Notes: generated by a model from the sequence alone, not told the origin. 64,000 nt of DNA from Parus major (GCF_001522545.3 NC_031770.1:29797856-29861855), one strand, 5' to 3'; positions 36,901 through 49,390 are shown, numbered from the stretch's first letter. Made by a program: numbers and translations.

Positions 36901-39900
36901 AGCATAAAAGTTACCATTGCTTTGTTTCCTTGTGTTTTGATCACTTTTGCTAAGTATGCATGGTCCTGAACTCCTTTCCCTGATTTCAAATCAGCCTATA
37001 AACCACCTTTTTGCTAGCATTTTGGTGCTGCTGGCATCTCTTCCCTGAACTGATGTTTAGAATCTGAAAATTGAAGTATTTAGAGTCAACTGTGTCTATT
37101 TAGGTAGAAAAAATGACCTTCTCTGAGCTGTTACTATAATGTAATATAAGGAAAATTATCACAAAGTTTGAGTTTAGTTTAGGATTGATGCAGTTGAGTC
37201 ATTAGAGGTTGCAGGACATCAAGAAAGCTCTTTGATGAGATATGCCATAAATGGTTAGGTTATGTATATTTTGATGTATATTACATAGATCAATACCACA
37301 GTTACCTGTTAAATATGTAGGCAGTAGGGTTTTTAAACATCATTTTATGATGAAATTACACAGGTTAATTATTGATTTCCTCTTAAATCTGGAGACTGTA
37401 TTCTAAGTACATCAAGATTAATTTTGAATGTATCAAATACACTCTATTTTAGGATACATGGCATAGTAGAGAGATAGGGTGCCAAGGTGAAGGAAAGATT
37501 GTATGAACAGAGAAGTGGAGAGTAAGAGATCTGAAAATTAAGTGTGAAAAATTGACTTTCAACATAGGTAAGGTAAGTCAGAGGCCAGATGAGGAAGGTC
37601 AGATGGGGAAACCTTAGTTCTGAAGTTCAAAGGTTCCGTGTCCATGTAGGACAGAAAGAAGTCACAGCCTTATATTCTCTGCAGATTTCTAGTTAATGAA
37701 AATATAGTGATAAATAATGTTGATTGCCTCAATTTCTAAACAGATATTTATGTCATTATACTGAGAATAATAATACTATTATGGAGGAAAAAGGTATGAT
37801 TAGACTGATAATAGTCACCTGATATCAGTTACAGCTAAGAATAAAACAATGAAGTATATAACAAAGAGCTGCCTCCTGAAACATGTTTTCACTGCATTCA
37901 TATATAAGAAAAAATAAATGTAATTAACTTGCCTTTAGTTACATATCAAAATAATGCAGTACTGAGTTTAAATTATCAGCTTAATAAAGTGAAGCAGAAC
38001 ATTCAGGAAAATTGAATTGATTTGTTAATGAAGTTTGTCTGTAGAACTGAGATTCATACAACCGTGTGGTAGATTAATTTAAAAGATAATCTTCCGCAGA
38101 GCACTTTGGTCACTTCTGAGGCAAGAATTGGATAATTTAGAGGAAGAAATCTGCTTGAAGAAGATACAGTACAACCTAATGCCTTTCATTGGCCATTTTT
38201 CCAATGTAACATTGTAATGTTGTAATTTGATTTTGAATAGGAGAGAGTCGTGTATGCTCTTAGCCACTTTGGGAAGGTGTGGGAAGGCCACATACAAGGT
38301 AATAACAATGGAGAGCTGTCAGATATCCTGAGAGTAGCTATGGTGAACCAAGCACATAAATTGACCAGCTTAGCTGATTCCAACACAAATGTGCAGCTGC
38401 TGGTTTCTGATGGACTATATAATTGTTAGAGCCAATATCCTAAATCACTAATTTCATTGTTACTATCTTACCTGCTGTGCAGTATAGGGAATACCTTTTA
38501 TTTTTCTTTTTTCCCTGTTCTTTCTATTTTATTTTTTTTCTATTATTCTGGATCTTTTTTTTCTGACTTTTTGGTTCAAGTATAGTGGTCCATTTCTTCA
38601 TTGAGGAATCACATTCTAAGTGTTAACTGAGTTAATTCAGCAACAGTTAAAAGTAGAAGTCAAAAGAAAACAAGTTCCCATCAAACCAAATATTGGCAAG
38701 TGATAGACATCATGTGCTGCATAGGCAGAATTCTTCTTCCAGCTGCTATTGAGGTGAAACCAGAAGCATGATATAGGCTTAAATCAAGGATTTTTGAGCT
38801 ACATCTGGGTGGTTTTGAACATAGTTCCGAACTTAACAGTAGATGAAAAAGACATCAAGATTTATCTGATTTGAGGTCTAATACAGTACCCTTTTGAGTA
38901 ATGAAAATATTTCAGAAACAGCTTTAAGCTTAGAAAAGAAGTACTAGATGTCATCTGGATTGAAAAAGGCAGAGGTTTATGAAAAAGAAATAATGTGGTT
39001 ACATTAGCAGATCCTAGGTAGATTATTAAATTATTTAAGAATCCTTTATTTTGTCATAACTTGGCTCTAAGGCTATTAATTTGCAACTTACAGCATTTTC
39101 AGTGCAATTCTTACACTCAGTGAGTTTGTTACTTTTTGAAACAGTTGATGAAACTGCTTTTTGGCACTTTTTAATATATAGATAGCCAAATAGATGATGG
39201 CTTAATGCCATCATGCCATCAATGTCTTTAAGCAGGCATCCAGATAAAGTTCTCTTTCATTCTCAGATAAGAGATTCTTTGTTCATAGTGAATGAAGTTA
39301 ATACTCTGGTGTTTTTTCCCATGGCCATAAAGTTTACTTCACTACAGAAGTAGTTATCCTGCAACTGTTCAATTTTTTTGCACAGGCAAGTAGTGACATT
39401 TTCATGTCCTTTCAAAGCTGTGTAGAATCCGTTATTAAGTATTTAAAAGGCATTACTAAGAAAGATTAAGGCAGATTTGACGTTGCTACTGATAAAAATA
39501 TACATTATTGTTGTCTTAAACATGGGCTTGTTACCTGTACAGTGCTGATCCACACACTGAGGTGAGGTACTTCTATTTTTTTATTCCAATTTGTTCCAAG
39601 CAGGGATCTGGGTAGCAACCCACAAAATGCTGACTCCCTAGTCATCAAAACTTTGCACTTTTTATACATTTCAACAAACAAATGAATCAGCATTCATTGG
39701 TTAGTAGTTACATAATTTTTGCATTAATTAGTACCCAAGCCTTTATTTGTTAATTATATTCCTCACTTCCCATGTTAATTAGTCCATATGCAGTGTTCTT
39801 CCTTCCATTTGAGTCTGGGGTCCATTCTGAGGAGGTAGACGGTGCATCATTGGTTGCAATCTCCCACTGGATTAATATCACCTAGAAGTAGCCTATGTGC

Positions 39901-40945
39901 AGGTCACTCAGGGAAATTTTGGGCAGGTGAGAGCTTTACTTTGTACTACACTCTAAAAGAAATAAAGTTTGGAAGAGAAGCCTTACTTTATTTTTCTTGT
40001 TGCCATTTATTCTTTTCTTCCATTGCACCCAAAGTGATTTTAAGAGTTATGAAATTAGATTTAAAACAGTTTCATATTTTTAGATGTGTAACCACAGGAA
40101 GAGAATTTCTTGAGTGGTTATTGTTCCTTGGTTAAAGAAACAGTTGAAGAGATCTGAATTCAGTAGCTCAGTCAATATATTTATGTTTTCTGCAGGTCTG
40201 CTGACAAGTTTTAGTGGTGTATTTCATAAACATATCAAACATAAGTTATTTTCATTTTGTAGAACCAGAGCTACACTTTAACAAAATATTTTCTTGGGGC
40301 TGTGGCACTCAGTGTACCACTCCAGCTTAATGGTAGTGTTTCAGTGAATAAATATCCATTGTAATCAGTTTAATTGGTGCAATACTGCAGAGTGCTGTTC
40401 TGAATTAAGCAGTTCTTACTGCTTATTAAATCAGCAAGAGAAATGTGGCGAATGTTGTGTGATACCATGTGGTTCTATTCTACAATTAAAACAAACTACA
40501 AAAAAAAGTAAGTGGAGAAAAGAGAAGCAGTGAGAACAAGAAATCATTACAGCAGTTGTCTGTCTTAAATGCTCTGTCTTTAACCATAATTCAGCTATTC
40601 TCACATGAACTTGAGTTTCTGGATGTTTTATTATTTGTGTACATATATTGGAAGTCACTACCCTTCTCTTTTTGCCATCTCATTGCTGATGAGCTGTGTA
40701 GGAGTGTTTGTACAGGTTAATATAGACCACCTACTTGTAATCCAAATTCATGATCTTCTTTCACATCATCACACAATTTGATTTTAAAAGAACCAGACCT
40801 GTGAAGCTTATGAGATTGAATCTGCTGTGCTGAGCTGTGTTTGATGAATAGTCCCATAAATAATATTTCTTTTGTCTTTTATTTTTTAGTGCAGTTCACG
40901 CTTACAGTAGCTAAGAGCTGGGTCTTGTATATGCTGGAAAGTATA
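24918..40945 (+). other. Long intronic stretch without recognised gene
   Basis: Sixteen kilobases of AT-rich sequence with no retroviral, CR1 or exon signature that I could identify. Minor items: near-duplicate TATATTTAACTTCCATATAT stretches at about 29031-29095, a 20-bp tandem duplication at 31388-31427, and T-rich and A-rich runs. The longest frames (82-114 codons; for example 36645-36989 on the minus strand) are rich in Phe, Leu, Ile and Ser, as expected of translated AT-rich intron. Confidence 0.5.
31388..31427. repeat. Exact 20-bp tandem duplication
   Basis: TTCTAGCAGAATTGTAACAA occurs twice in a row, followed by a further partial TTGTAACAA. Confidence 0.9.
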
Positions 40946-41392
40946 TGTCATGGCTGGGATGGTGGTCAGGTGCCACGACCTTCCTAGAGAAGCTAGGAAA
41001 CAGACATCCTGGGAAACACGGGCACATCTGCAGCTGCTTCTTCTGTTTCAGCTCTGAGCCCTGAAAAGGGTTGCTGAGTGAATGCAGCTCTTCAGGTGAC
41101 ATGGAAGGAAAGAGACAGAGCCTTCATATAGAATTCCTCGGGGTGCTTTATTCAGCTCCTTTGGTGGGGTGCAGTGACAAAAAGCCAGGGAGTCAGAGCA
41201 AACAGGGGTTTATATCAGCTGGCGTTTCCAGGGTACAGGAAAGGGGAAGAACCAATGAGATACACAGAATTTGCATAGGGTACAGAAAACTTTTAACTAG
41301 AGTTTCTCCCTCAGGGGGAGAATGGCAAGCTGGAGCCTATGGCCTTCCCTCCGGGGAGAGTGGCCACACTGCTGACCGCCTTGTCAGCCACA
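40946..41392 (-). mobile_element. 3' LTR of the ERV
   Basis: The U3 end is well placed: on the minus strand the polypurine tract is followed by TGTGGCTGAC (LTR edge 41392). Minus-strand signals are in order: inverted CCAAT at 41252-41256, TATA-like GATATAA at 41210-41216, AATAAA at 41147-41152. The U5 edge is less certain; TGTCATGG at 40946 fits a TG/CA end and gives 447 bp. Because the 5' LTR is absent, no target duplication can be checked. Confidence 0.75.
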
Positions 41393-42407
41393 ACTCCCCT
41401 TTCTTTATTAATTAAAAAGCCTCCCCAACAGCCTTCTTAAAGAAGTGTAGAAAACATAACACAATAGCGATAACTAAAAAGAACCAAAAGAATCCACAAC
41501 ACATTATTAAGGAAAGAGGCAACCCAGCCTCTCAGTCACAAATGTCAAAGTTTTCAAAACACTTAGGGTCTTTTTTGGTTTGAAGCTCCTTAATGTCCTC
41601 TTTGAGAAACTGATTGCTCCTGGAGATGGCTGTGGTCTGACAGGTTAAATCAGCAGAGGCCCTCAAAGTAAACATAGGTTGTTAGCTTTCCTATTATTTT
41701 TTTTTTCTTTTTTTTTGTGGGGGGGGGAAGAGGACGGGATATCTCCCTGGTTTTTATTTTTCCCCTCCACTCTTCATTCCCCATATCCTTGATAAACAAA
41801 AAAGGTTAAGGTATAGGTGCTGTTGGGAAGTTTAGGGAAGAGGGAAAGGGACTGAAGAGTGAAGTGTGGGGGAGGTAAGTATAAGGGAAAATGTGAGTTT
41901 AGGGAATAACAGGGGGTAAGCGACTGGGGAAATAATGGGGGAAGCAGCAATGGGTAGGAGGTGCTTAGCCTGTTGGCTTGCATCGTTAAGATGTTTGTTT
42001 TGTCTGTGACCTGGTGACTGGGCGATATAGGCTTTGTAAGAAGCCATGTTTTGCAGAGTTTCTGTTTCCAGGCAGCTGATGTTTGATTCTGCAGTTCTGT
42101 GGTAGACTTGGAGGGAATCTTGTTATTTTGTTTGGGGCAGTGTTTGTCGGTGCTAGGTGTGGTTCGATGCACTTCCCTGGGAGCCATCTTGGGCCAGATG
42201 GAGCAGACACACAGGCATATCCCTTCCCCAGGTTATCAATGGGAAAGGCCCTGCTATTTGCTGGGTCTCAGGATCCTTGTTCAGCACTGGCAGCTTTTCA
42301 TTGAGCTTAGCTCAGGCTGAATTTGAGAAGTGCTGGAGTACAAGGGGATCGACTCTGAAAATGAGAAGTTTAGGAAATTAATCACATAGAGAGCTTTACA
42401 GAGTCTC
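41393..42407 (-). pseudogene. ERV 3' region; envelope not recognisable
   Basis: About 1 kb lies between integrase and the 3' LTR, too short for a full envelope gene. The 137-codon frame at 41774-42187 is Pro-, Ser- and Thr-rich and shows no signal peptide, cleavage site or transmembrane unit that I recognise. The segment includes a T-run/G-run tract at 41693-41736 and, next to the LTR, the polypurine tract (minus-strand AAAGAAAGGGGAG, 41394-41406). Envelope was deleted or replaced. Confidence 0.55.
41693..41736. repeat. Homopolymer tract: T runs followed by G run
   Basis: Nearly continuous T with two C interruptions, then GTGGGGGGGGGAAG. Probably slippage-prone; assembly length may be unreliable. 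Confidence 0.9.
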
Positions 42408-42930
42408 TCAGTGGGAGACATGGTCTCTGTCCCTCCTCGCTGCTGGTGAAAGACTGGCTTGATGGTGCCATGGATCTTTTCTAGTATTGCCTGTGGTGTG
42501 TTTCACCCCCCACTGATTGAAAAAAGTGTTTAATTTGTGGGAGGTGTAAGCAGTCCCATTGTCAGTTTTTATTTCTTTGGGGACTCCCAGGGTGGCAAAT
42601 GCCAGAAGATGCTTGATGGTATGTGCTTCATCTTCTCCCACACGGGCTGAAGCAAGCACTGCTCTTGAAAAGGTATCAACAGACGCATGAATATATTTTG
42701 ATATTCGAAAAGATGGGAAGTGGGTTACATCTGTTTGCCAAATTTTGCAACTGTTGAGGCCTCTGGGGTTGACCCCAGAGCCTAGGGATGGCAGTTGATA
42801 GGATTGGCAATTTTGGCAGGTGGCCACAATGGCTCTTGCCTGTTCCCATGGCAAGTGAAACATTCTCATGAGCACTGGGATGTTTGATAAAATGCATGGG
42901 ACATCTTTGCCTAAGTGAGGATGTCCAGCA
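42408..42930 (-). pseudogene. ERV integrase remnant
   Basis: The frame at 42408-42875 keeps the HHCC zinc-binding end (ATCQNCQSYQ with both Cys), the first catalytic Asp in WQTDVTHF, VDTFSRAV, and the second in EIKTDNGTAYTSHK. After VKHTTGN the register shifts before the catalytic Glu, and the remaining sequence is unrelated. The N-terminal histidines lie partly in the overlapping frame to 42933. Non-functional. Confidence 0.87.
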
Positions 42931-43666
42931 CATTCGCTCTCCCAGCTGTCATGGCAAGTGCTCTCCTGTTTCCCTCTGTGATGGCACCAGGGAGGTCAGT
43001 GTGTGACTTTACATGCGTTATATGAAAGGGATATTTTCTGTGGGAGATGAGATGAATCTGTTTGGAAAGCATCTGGCATAAATTTGGTTTGGAGATTTCC
43101 TTTAAAAATGAGTGCTCTGCCCTCATACCTATACCTGCAACATACGCCAAATCAGTAACTACATTTGTAGGTTCCTGAAATTTCTCAAATGCTCTGATGA
43201 TGGCCCTTAATTCTGCAAGCTGTGGCAACTCTTCTACCACCTGGTTGTCAGACTCCTGCGTTCTGAGATCCTTCCAAGTCATTACTGACTTGTAGGAGGG
43301 CCCTAAGCCATCAGTAAAAATGGCCAGAGCCTTGAGGGGTGTTTTGCTTTGGAGGAATTTAGAGACTAAATTAAAAGCTGAATTGAATAATTTATATTTA
43401 GGATGATGAATTGAAACGTTGCCTGGGTAGCTATCTAGGGAGAACTGAAGACTCTTGTGGAATTGGAGTAAATGCTTCAAATCCCCAGCAGTAGCCAATG
43501 GTAGGTGAATGCATGTGAACTCACACCCCACAAGAGAGCAGAGGCGAGCTTGGGCCTTCCTTACAAATTCTACCATTAATTCTTGGGTAGCTGTAATTGT
43601 TTTGGTCAGCTGCTGATGGGGGAACAACCACTTGAGGATGATTAGGGGGTCTCTCAAGTGTCCCAC
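42911..43666 (-). pseudogene. ERV RT connection and RNase H, open over 251 codons
   Basis: The longest surviving open frame of the element. It starts with a connection segment (LRDPLIILKWLFPHQQLTKT) and carries RNase H features: AIFTDG with the first catalytic Asp, a Glu in QLAELRAII, TDLAYV with a further Asp, and the terminal HVKSHTDLPGAITEGN block. In that last block the usual acidic residue of the N-x-x-A-D motif reads as RALAM, so the fourth catalytic position appears lost. A stop or frameshift near 42911 separates it from integrase, with which it was originally continuous. Confidence 0.85.
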
Positions 43667-43679
43667 TGAAAGATAACGC

Positions 43680-44700
43680 CATGAAACTGGGGGGCCTTAC
43701 CTAAAATGGCCAGGTTGAAGGGCAGGCTGGGTTCATACCAGTCGGCTTGTCAAGAGGACAGGACCTCCTGGACCTTAATGATGGAACCTCGAGCCTCGGG
43801 TGTGAGAGTACACAGTAAGCTCAGGTCCTCGCTGCCTCAGAGAAGATTGAAGAGGAGCGCGAAGTCCCCCGTTGTTGTTGTCAGCAAGGGATGTACCCAG
43901 CTGATGGACCTGCAGAGCTGATGGAGGTTCTGCAGGGTCTTCAGGTCATCTCGGATGGTCAGTTGCTGGGGCATGACAATTTGCTCACATATGCAAAGTC
44001 CGAAGTAAGTCCAGGGCCTGGCTCATTGGATCTTGTCCTCCCAGATGTCAAAGCCTGCTCTTTTAATGGCTTTTACAGTTTTCTTTAAAGTCATATCCAG
44101 GTAACAGTCAGTGGGAGCACAGATCAAAATATTGATATTGATATTGTCCATGTAGTGGAGGATGACTGCCTCAGGGAACAGGTTCCTGATGGGGGACAGA
44201 ATGTGGGCCATGTACCAATGGCATATTGTAGGCAAATTTCTCATCCCTTGTTGGAGGACCAGCCAACAGTACCATTTTAGAGGGGCCTATCTGTTAGGGG
44301 ATGGGACAGAGAATGCAAATCTGGGCATGTCTTGGGGATGGAGTGGGATATTAAAGAAGCAGTCTCTAATATCTATGATGGCATGTTTCCAGTCCTGGGG
44401 TAACTTAGATGGTGAGGCCAAGCTGGGCTGCAGGAGACCCATGCCCTCAATGACCTCATTGGTCTTTCTGAGGTAGTGGAGAAGCCTCCACCTGTCTTTG
44501 CCAGGCTTTTTTAAAACAAAGGGGAGTTCTAAGGGCTATTAATCTCTACAAGGTGGCCCTTGGAGAGTTGCTCCTCCATGATGGCTTCTAAGGCGCACAA
44601 TTTTTGGTTGGACAGGGGCCACTGGTTGGCCCACACTGGATAATTTTGTTTCCAGGTGAGTTGAGAAATGTTAGGTGTTGTGCACTCTACAGCACCCCCA
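43680..44700 (-). pseudogene. ERV reverse transcriptase remnant with thumb and connection
   Basis: In one phase, IIDIRDCFFNIPLHPQDMPR followed by FAFSVPSP is the RT motif A region with its Asp. After an internal stop and frameshift, GMRNLPTICHWYMA (finger/palm) leads to HYMDNINI, the YMDD active-site box in which the second Asp is Asn. Below 44020, TTTGDFALLFNLL and LTPEARG match the thumb region of class II retroviruses. The coding path crosses frames at least twice. The YMDN change alone predicts loss of polymerase activity. Confidence 0.85.
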
Positions 44701-44845
44701 ACTAAAAATCCCTACTAGGGATTTTTAGGGAGGCCCCCCATTGGGACAGTACCTGCCCCAAAGGGTAATGGGTGCCCTCACTACAAATGGTCAAATGGTT
44801 GCCATTTTTCCTTCAGGACCTTCTACAACAATATTTCTCTTGCTT

Positions 44846-45142
44846 CTAAATGAAACTGCCACACCTCCAATCCCTGAGATCATGCCTGCCATGGGCTGCA
44901 GCTCCCAGTTGGAGCTTGGAGTGGGCTATGAGGATAACATCTGCTCCAGTGTCTAGTATGCCTGGGCGGCAGATCTTTTCCCCTCTGTAGAAGAGGCCAC
45001 AGTTGACAATGGATTTATTTGAGCCCACAATTTCCATCCACATGGCAGTAGGGTTGAGGGGAACCTGTTTCAAAGAGTCAGGTGGCAGTAAAAAGGCCTG
45101 TGGAATAGGAGTGTGTTGTGATAGGTAGTATGGAGGGTCCAT
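44846..45142 (-). pseudogene. ERV protease remnant
   Basis: Contains the retroviral aspartic protease motif as ILDTGADVILIA, with the catalytic Asp retained, following a linker that includes PQAFLLPPDSLKQ. It overlaps the end of the nucleocapsid/dUTPase-like frame in a different phase, either a relic of programmed frameshifting or an indel; I favour an indel. The flap region downstream is degraded. Confidence 0.75.
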
Positions 45143-45725
45143 GCCAGACAGACAAAAATTTCATCCCTGGATGTATTGTCCGCACCTCAGGAATCACATA
45201 AATTTGCTCTGGTGAGTTGAGCAGGTCACCAATAATTAAAGGACTGTCCCCTGGTCCATATTTCCCAGTTGGTATCTTGTGAATGCACTCATCTGTAAGG
45301 TCAGTGGACAGTTTGCTTACCTGCTGGTGCTGGGTTCTCACATGAACCATTCCGTATGTGGCATCTGCTTCAGATGTGCTGGCAACAGCAGAGCACTCGG
45401 GGCTGGTGTCTGGTCTCTCATCTGCTCTGGGAAGGTAGGTATAGCAGGGCGGGACAGCTTCTGATTTTGTCATGACGTGGGGCTGTTCTGATCTCCGTGG
45501 GGAGTTTCCTGGATGCCATGGGTAAGGCAGGCGTGGTTGTAGCCATGGATAGTGCTTGCGGGAGTTAATTGGTGTACTTTGCCAGGGACAGTCTTTAAAG
45601 AAATGTCCAGTCTCTACACAATTAAAATATTTTTGATTGTCCTTGGCTACAGCTCCAAATGCCCCAGTCACCCCGTCTACATTCCCCTTAGTCACAGCCT
45701 GCGCCACAGTGTTTTCTGATGACAT
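45078..45725 (-). pseudogene. ERV gag nucleocapsid and dUTPase-like remnant
   Basis: Near its start the frame has a zinc-knuckle segment YFNCVETGHFFKDC: the CX2CX4HX4C pattern is kept except that the first Cys is Tyr, so metal binding should fail. Further on, ECIHKIPTGKYGPG and a following GDLLNSPEQIYVIPEV-like stretch resemble the dUTPase domain carried between gag and protease in betaretroviruses. The frame loses register near 45130, where the protease reading continues in another frame. Matrix and capsid coding is missing upstream. Confidence 0.75.
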
Positions 45726-48700
45726 GTATTTATCTGAAATTTTATTTTTTCTGTTTTAAAGAAATAAAAATTGGAAACCATTAAAAAAGAACAAAGCATT
45801 TGTAAATTTACTATTCTTACAGATTATTATGTATACAATATACAAAACATATTATCACATTGTGCAAGTGTTACTTACGTTCCAAAGCACATCAGTGTTA
45901 ATTTGGTTATAACCTTTGAGAAACATTGGTTGATTGGTTGACATACTGCTTACATGTCATTACAATGTCAAACAATTGCATGTCCTGTGTGTTGTATACC
46001 AGTATTTTTAGTCACTTGAATGCCCCAGCATAAAATATCTGCATACACATTCTGACACATGTGTGTGACATGTTGTGTTTTTAAACTGCTTCACTATTGG
46101 TTGTATTTCCAAGGTGAAAATGTTTGTTACTGTCCAGGCTTTGTAGGTGTTAGATGTATTTTTCCTACTGGAGTTCAATGATTTTTGTCTTGTGTGTTTT
46201 GATTTGTCACTGTTGTTTTCAATATTTGCAGCAGGGATTTCCTTTGGTATAAAATAGACTTCATTAGACTTTCCTGTCTAGGTGCAGGAAAACTTGTCTT
46301 CTGTCAAAAGATAGATACGGTTTTGTGTTTGTTCTGGCTTAATTCTTTATTTTATATGTTTATTTATGTCCACTGTTCTCCTACATTATTTAATGCTGGC
46401 AGTAGATTTTTCTTCCTTGCTTTTTCTATCTTCCTGCCACAGGTCTGTTGATACAGCTGTGTCAGTCTGAAGGATTATTCATTTTAGGGAGTTGTCAATA
46501 AATGGAATTTAGATGGTGTTGAATAACACTATGTTTCCTTTTCCACTAAAATACAAACACAATGTCTTTTAATGCCCTTGTGTGTTGTGCTGTGCCTCAT
46601 GCATCTTTGTGGTTGTGATTGGAATGTGAATGTTAGTGGTTCTAAGCAGTTAGAGGAGGTATAAAGAGTGTAATAATTCTAGCACCGGTGTCTCATACCA
46701 AATGCTCCACAAAGGAAAATGAAATGCCAATTTCATAAAAGCACATTTTGTGCATATTAGATTTAGTTCTTTGAGCTTGCTGTTGTTATTCTGGGCTGCT
46801 TTGATAGTAATGAAGAGTGGGTATCAGTGCAAAATACCTGTGAATTTCCATTCCCTCCCCTTTTTTAGTCCTCTGTCTCAATATTCTCAAGGGATTGGAA
46901 TTTGTGCTTAATATATTATAAAGTTTGTCTGTATCTTACTGCTGTTATTTTAATGAAGGATTAAAATTACTCCTAGAGTATGCATATTTTCATGCTTTGA
47001 CACATAGGACACATCCTGTTATGATGATGTAGGCAGCCGAGCTTTGGTGTTTGTAGTCCTCCAGGGTACCCACAGCAGAATCAGTGGTGTGATCTGCAGC
47101 AGCTGTTATCTGAATCATATGTGTCAGCTTTACAACTGTAAAGAGCAGAAGTTAAACATATGTAGTCACAACAGAGCACCAATATCATAATTTCATGTAA
47201 AGGAGAAGAATTGCTTTGGGAAAAATGGGAGACGAATGAGAGATGTTGCCATGTAGGTGCCTAATTAATCCACCCATTTCATATTTCAGTAGTTTAAAAT
47301 TCTACCAAGATCCAGTAGAACATGCTTTTTCCCTATAGTCAAAACAATTTTCTTGGTAGTAGGAGAAAAAACCCACCAGCCAGATTTTTTAGATATTCCT
47401 GTTGTGAAAATTTCAGGGTCATGTGTAGCTTGACTCTTTGTGGCTAGAGAAGTCTCTGACATGGATGAAACTCTAAGAGCACTTATATATTACAGCATCC
47501 ATTATTCTCAAAAAGCCAGAAAATAAAAGTAAGGGGAAAAATTTTCATGTTGCATTCCTGTTTATCTGATAGGGAAGTTCATTTAAACCTCACAAATTGA
47601 TAAAGGTTTTTTCTTTAAAGAATGATTCAGGGATTTTTTCTGTCTTGCAGTCTTATCACTTGATCAGTAAAGTCCATCAACAGTGGAGCTAGTCTAGGCA
47701 TTGAATTGTGATTCTTTTAGTCTGCAATTACACAAAGATTCATAGATAACTTTGTGTCATATGAACCTGCTTTGTTGCTGACAGGAATTTGAATAAATTC
47801 CAATTGCTCTGAACAAACAATCAAAAAATTTGCTCTAATGATGCAATTTTATAACACAAAAAAATCTAAGTAAATTAGCTTTTAATGCTAATTATGAAGC
47901 AGTTTCTTGTGTTCCTATTAATCTTGTTACTTTGTTTATTCTCTAAGCTCTTTAATGCAAGGAAGCGTAACTGAAGGATGTCAAAGTACATCTCCATTAG
48001 TTACACTCTGTTGGTTTGCCTGGTGCATTTTGTCCAAGCAGCACAGTTCAATCAATACATACATTGCCTGGGAGACAAGAAAGTCTCTATGGCAAGCCAG
48101 CTTCCATGTACACTTCAAAATACTCTAAAATTATTCCTCTGTTCAATTGAATTCTGTGCTTCTGAGGCGGGAGGGAGCAGGATCAGTTACCGTTGTCAAA
48201 TTTTGGACATTACCTGTGTGTTTAGGGTTCAAACTCTGGTTGTGAGTTCATAAAAAGAACGTCAGCTGGTTCACACAGGCAGATCTGGGGAAACACCTCC
48301 CGTTTGCCTGTCAGCCAAGATTCCTGTGATGTTCTTTGCAGGCACTTGGCACAGCTACAGAGTAAGGGCTAAGTTCTGCCTTACTCTTAAAACACAGGTT
48401 CATTTTCTTTATGACTAATAAATATTTTCTCCACTTCTGCAACTTTACTTTTCTACATAGAATAACTTTCAGGATATTTGCTACTGCGTTGATTGATCTG
48501 CGAGTTAATATTAATTAGGCAATAGCATATAATTCTTTGTGCTGAGTTATGATTATTAAAATAATTTCTAAATGAAATCTGGAGGTTGAGCATTAAAACA
48601 GTAAATAGCTATGATGGGTGTTTTATTGTTTAAAAAGAAAATACCAGAAAAGATACTGTATATCTTGTCAAATTGATCTGATAAAGAGCACAAGCCAAAA

Positions 48701-48753
48701 TGATGCTGTTGGTGAATCACCATTAAGTTAGAAATAAAATTATATTATAATAT

Positions 48754-48776
48754 ATTTACATATATTATATGTAAAT
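48754..48776. repeat. AT-rich palindrome
   Basis: Arms ATTTACATATA and TATATGTAAAT, complementary over 11 nt around a single T. Hairpin- or cruciform-prone. Confidence 0.9.
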
Positions 48777-49390
48777 GAAGGACAGACCAGGGATATTGCT
48801 GACGATTCATACACTCTGATAGTTAACTGAAATGAGTTAAATTTGTACAAAGCTTTCTGCAAGTGTGGGTAACCCATCTCGTGAACTAATTGGTATTTGG
48901 TTTAGGTAATTTTCTGGTTTCATGCTCAGCATTTATTGAGAAGTGTACCATAGTCCTTTAGATATTTTTCAAAATTTATAGGAAGAACTGTTGGATCTCT
49001 TCAGAAAATGCAGAATCAGACTGAATCAAGATTAGTGGTTGTTTATGGAAAGTGAAGCCTCCAGGGTAATGCAGCAGGTGAATAGGTTGCAATGTTTGAG
49101 AGCAGCTCTATTTGATTTTCAATTGGAGTATAGAAATGTAAGTTATACCACCAGGAATGAAACCCAGAGTAGCTTTGTTTCATAATATTTGAATGAGGGT
49201 TTTTTTTCATTATTAATAAAAGATACACCAATAGAGATTGATATCCTGTACATCCAGTGTTAGAATTAGAAAGAGTCTTAATAAAATGGAATTAATTTTT
49301 GGCTTTTGAAGAGAAGCCTGACTTCTTTTTTGTGTTTGTCCTAGCTGTATGAAATCTTTCACAGTGCTGAAAATTCGTTGGTAAAAGGAT

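Larger units (their letters stand above)
40946..45760 (-). mobile_element. 5'-truncated class II (beta-like) endogenous retrovirus
   Basis: On the minus strand, in retroviral order from high to low coordinate, there are remnants of nucleocapsid, a dUTPase-like segment, protease, reverse transcriptase with thumb and connection, RNase H, integrase, an unrecognised 1-kb tail, a polypurine tract and an LTR. Matrix, capsid, primer site and 5' LTR are absent; retroviral similarity stops near 45730-45760 where plain AT-rich intron begins. Several frameshifts and lost catalytic residues show it is not functional. The gene-order and dUTPase-like segment point to a beta-like (ERVK type) avian lineage. 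It lies antisense to BTBD9, the orientation usually tolerated in introns. Confidence 0.9.

Noticed and set aside
41774..42187. ERV envelope gene
   Set aside because: No signal peptide, furin-type site, fusion peptide or transmembrane helix could be recognised; too short.
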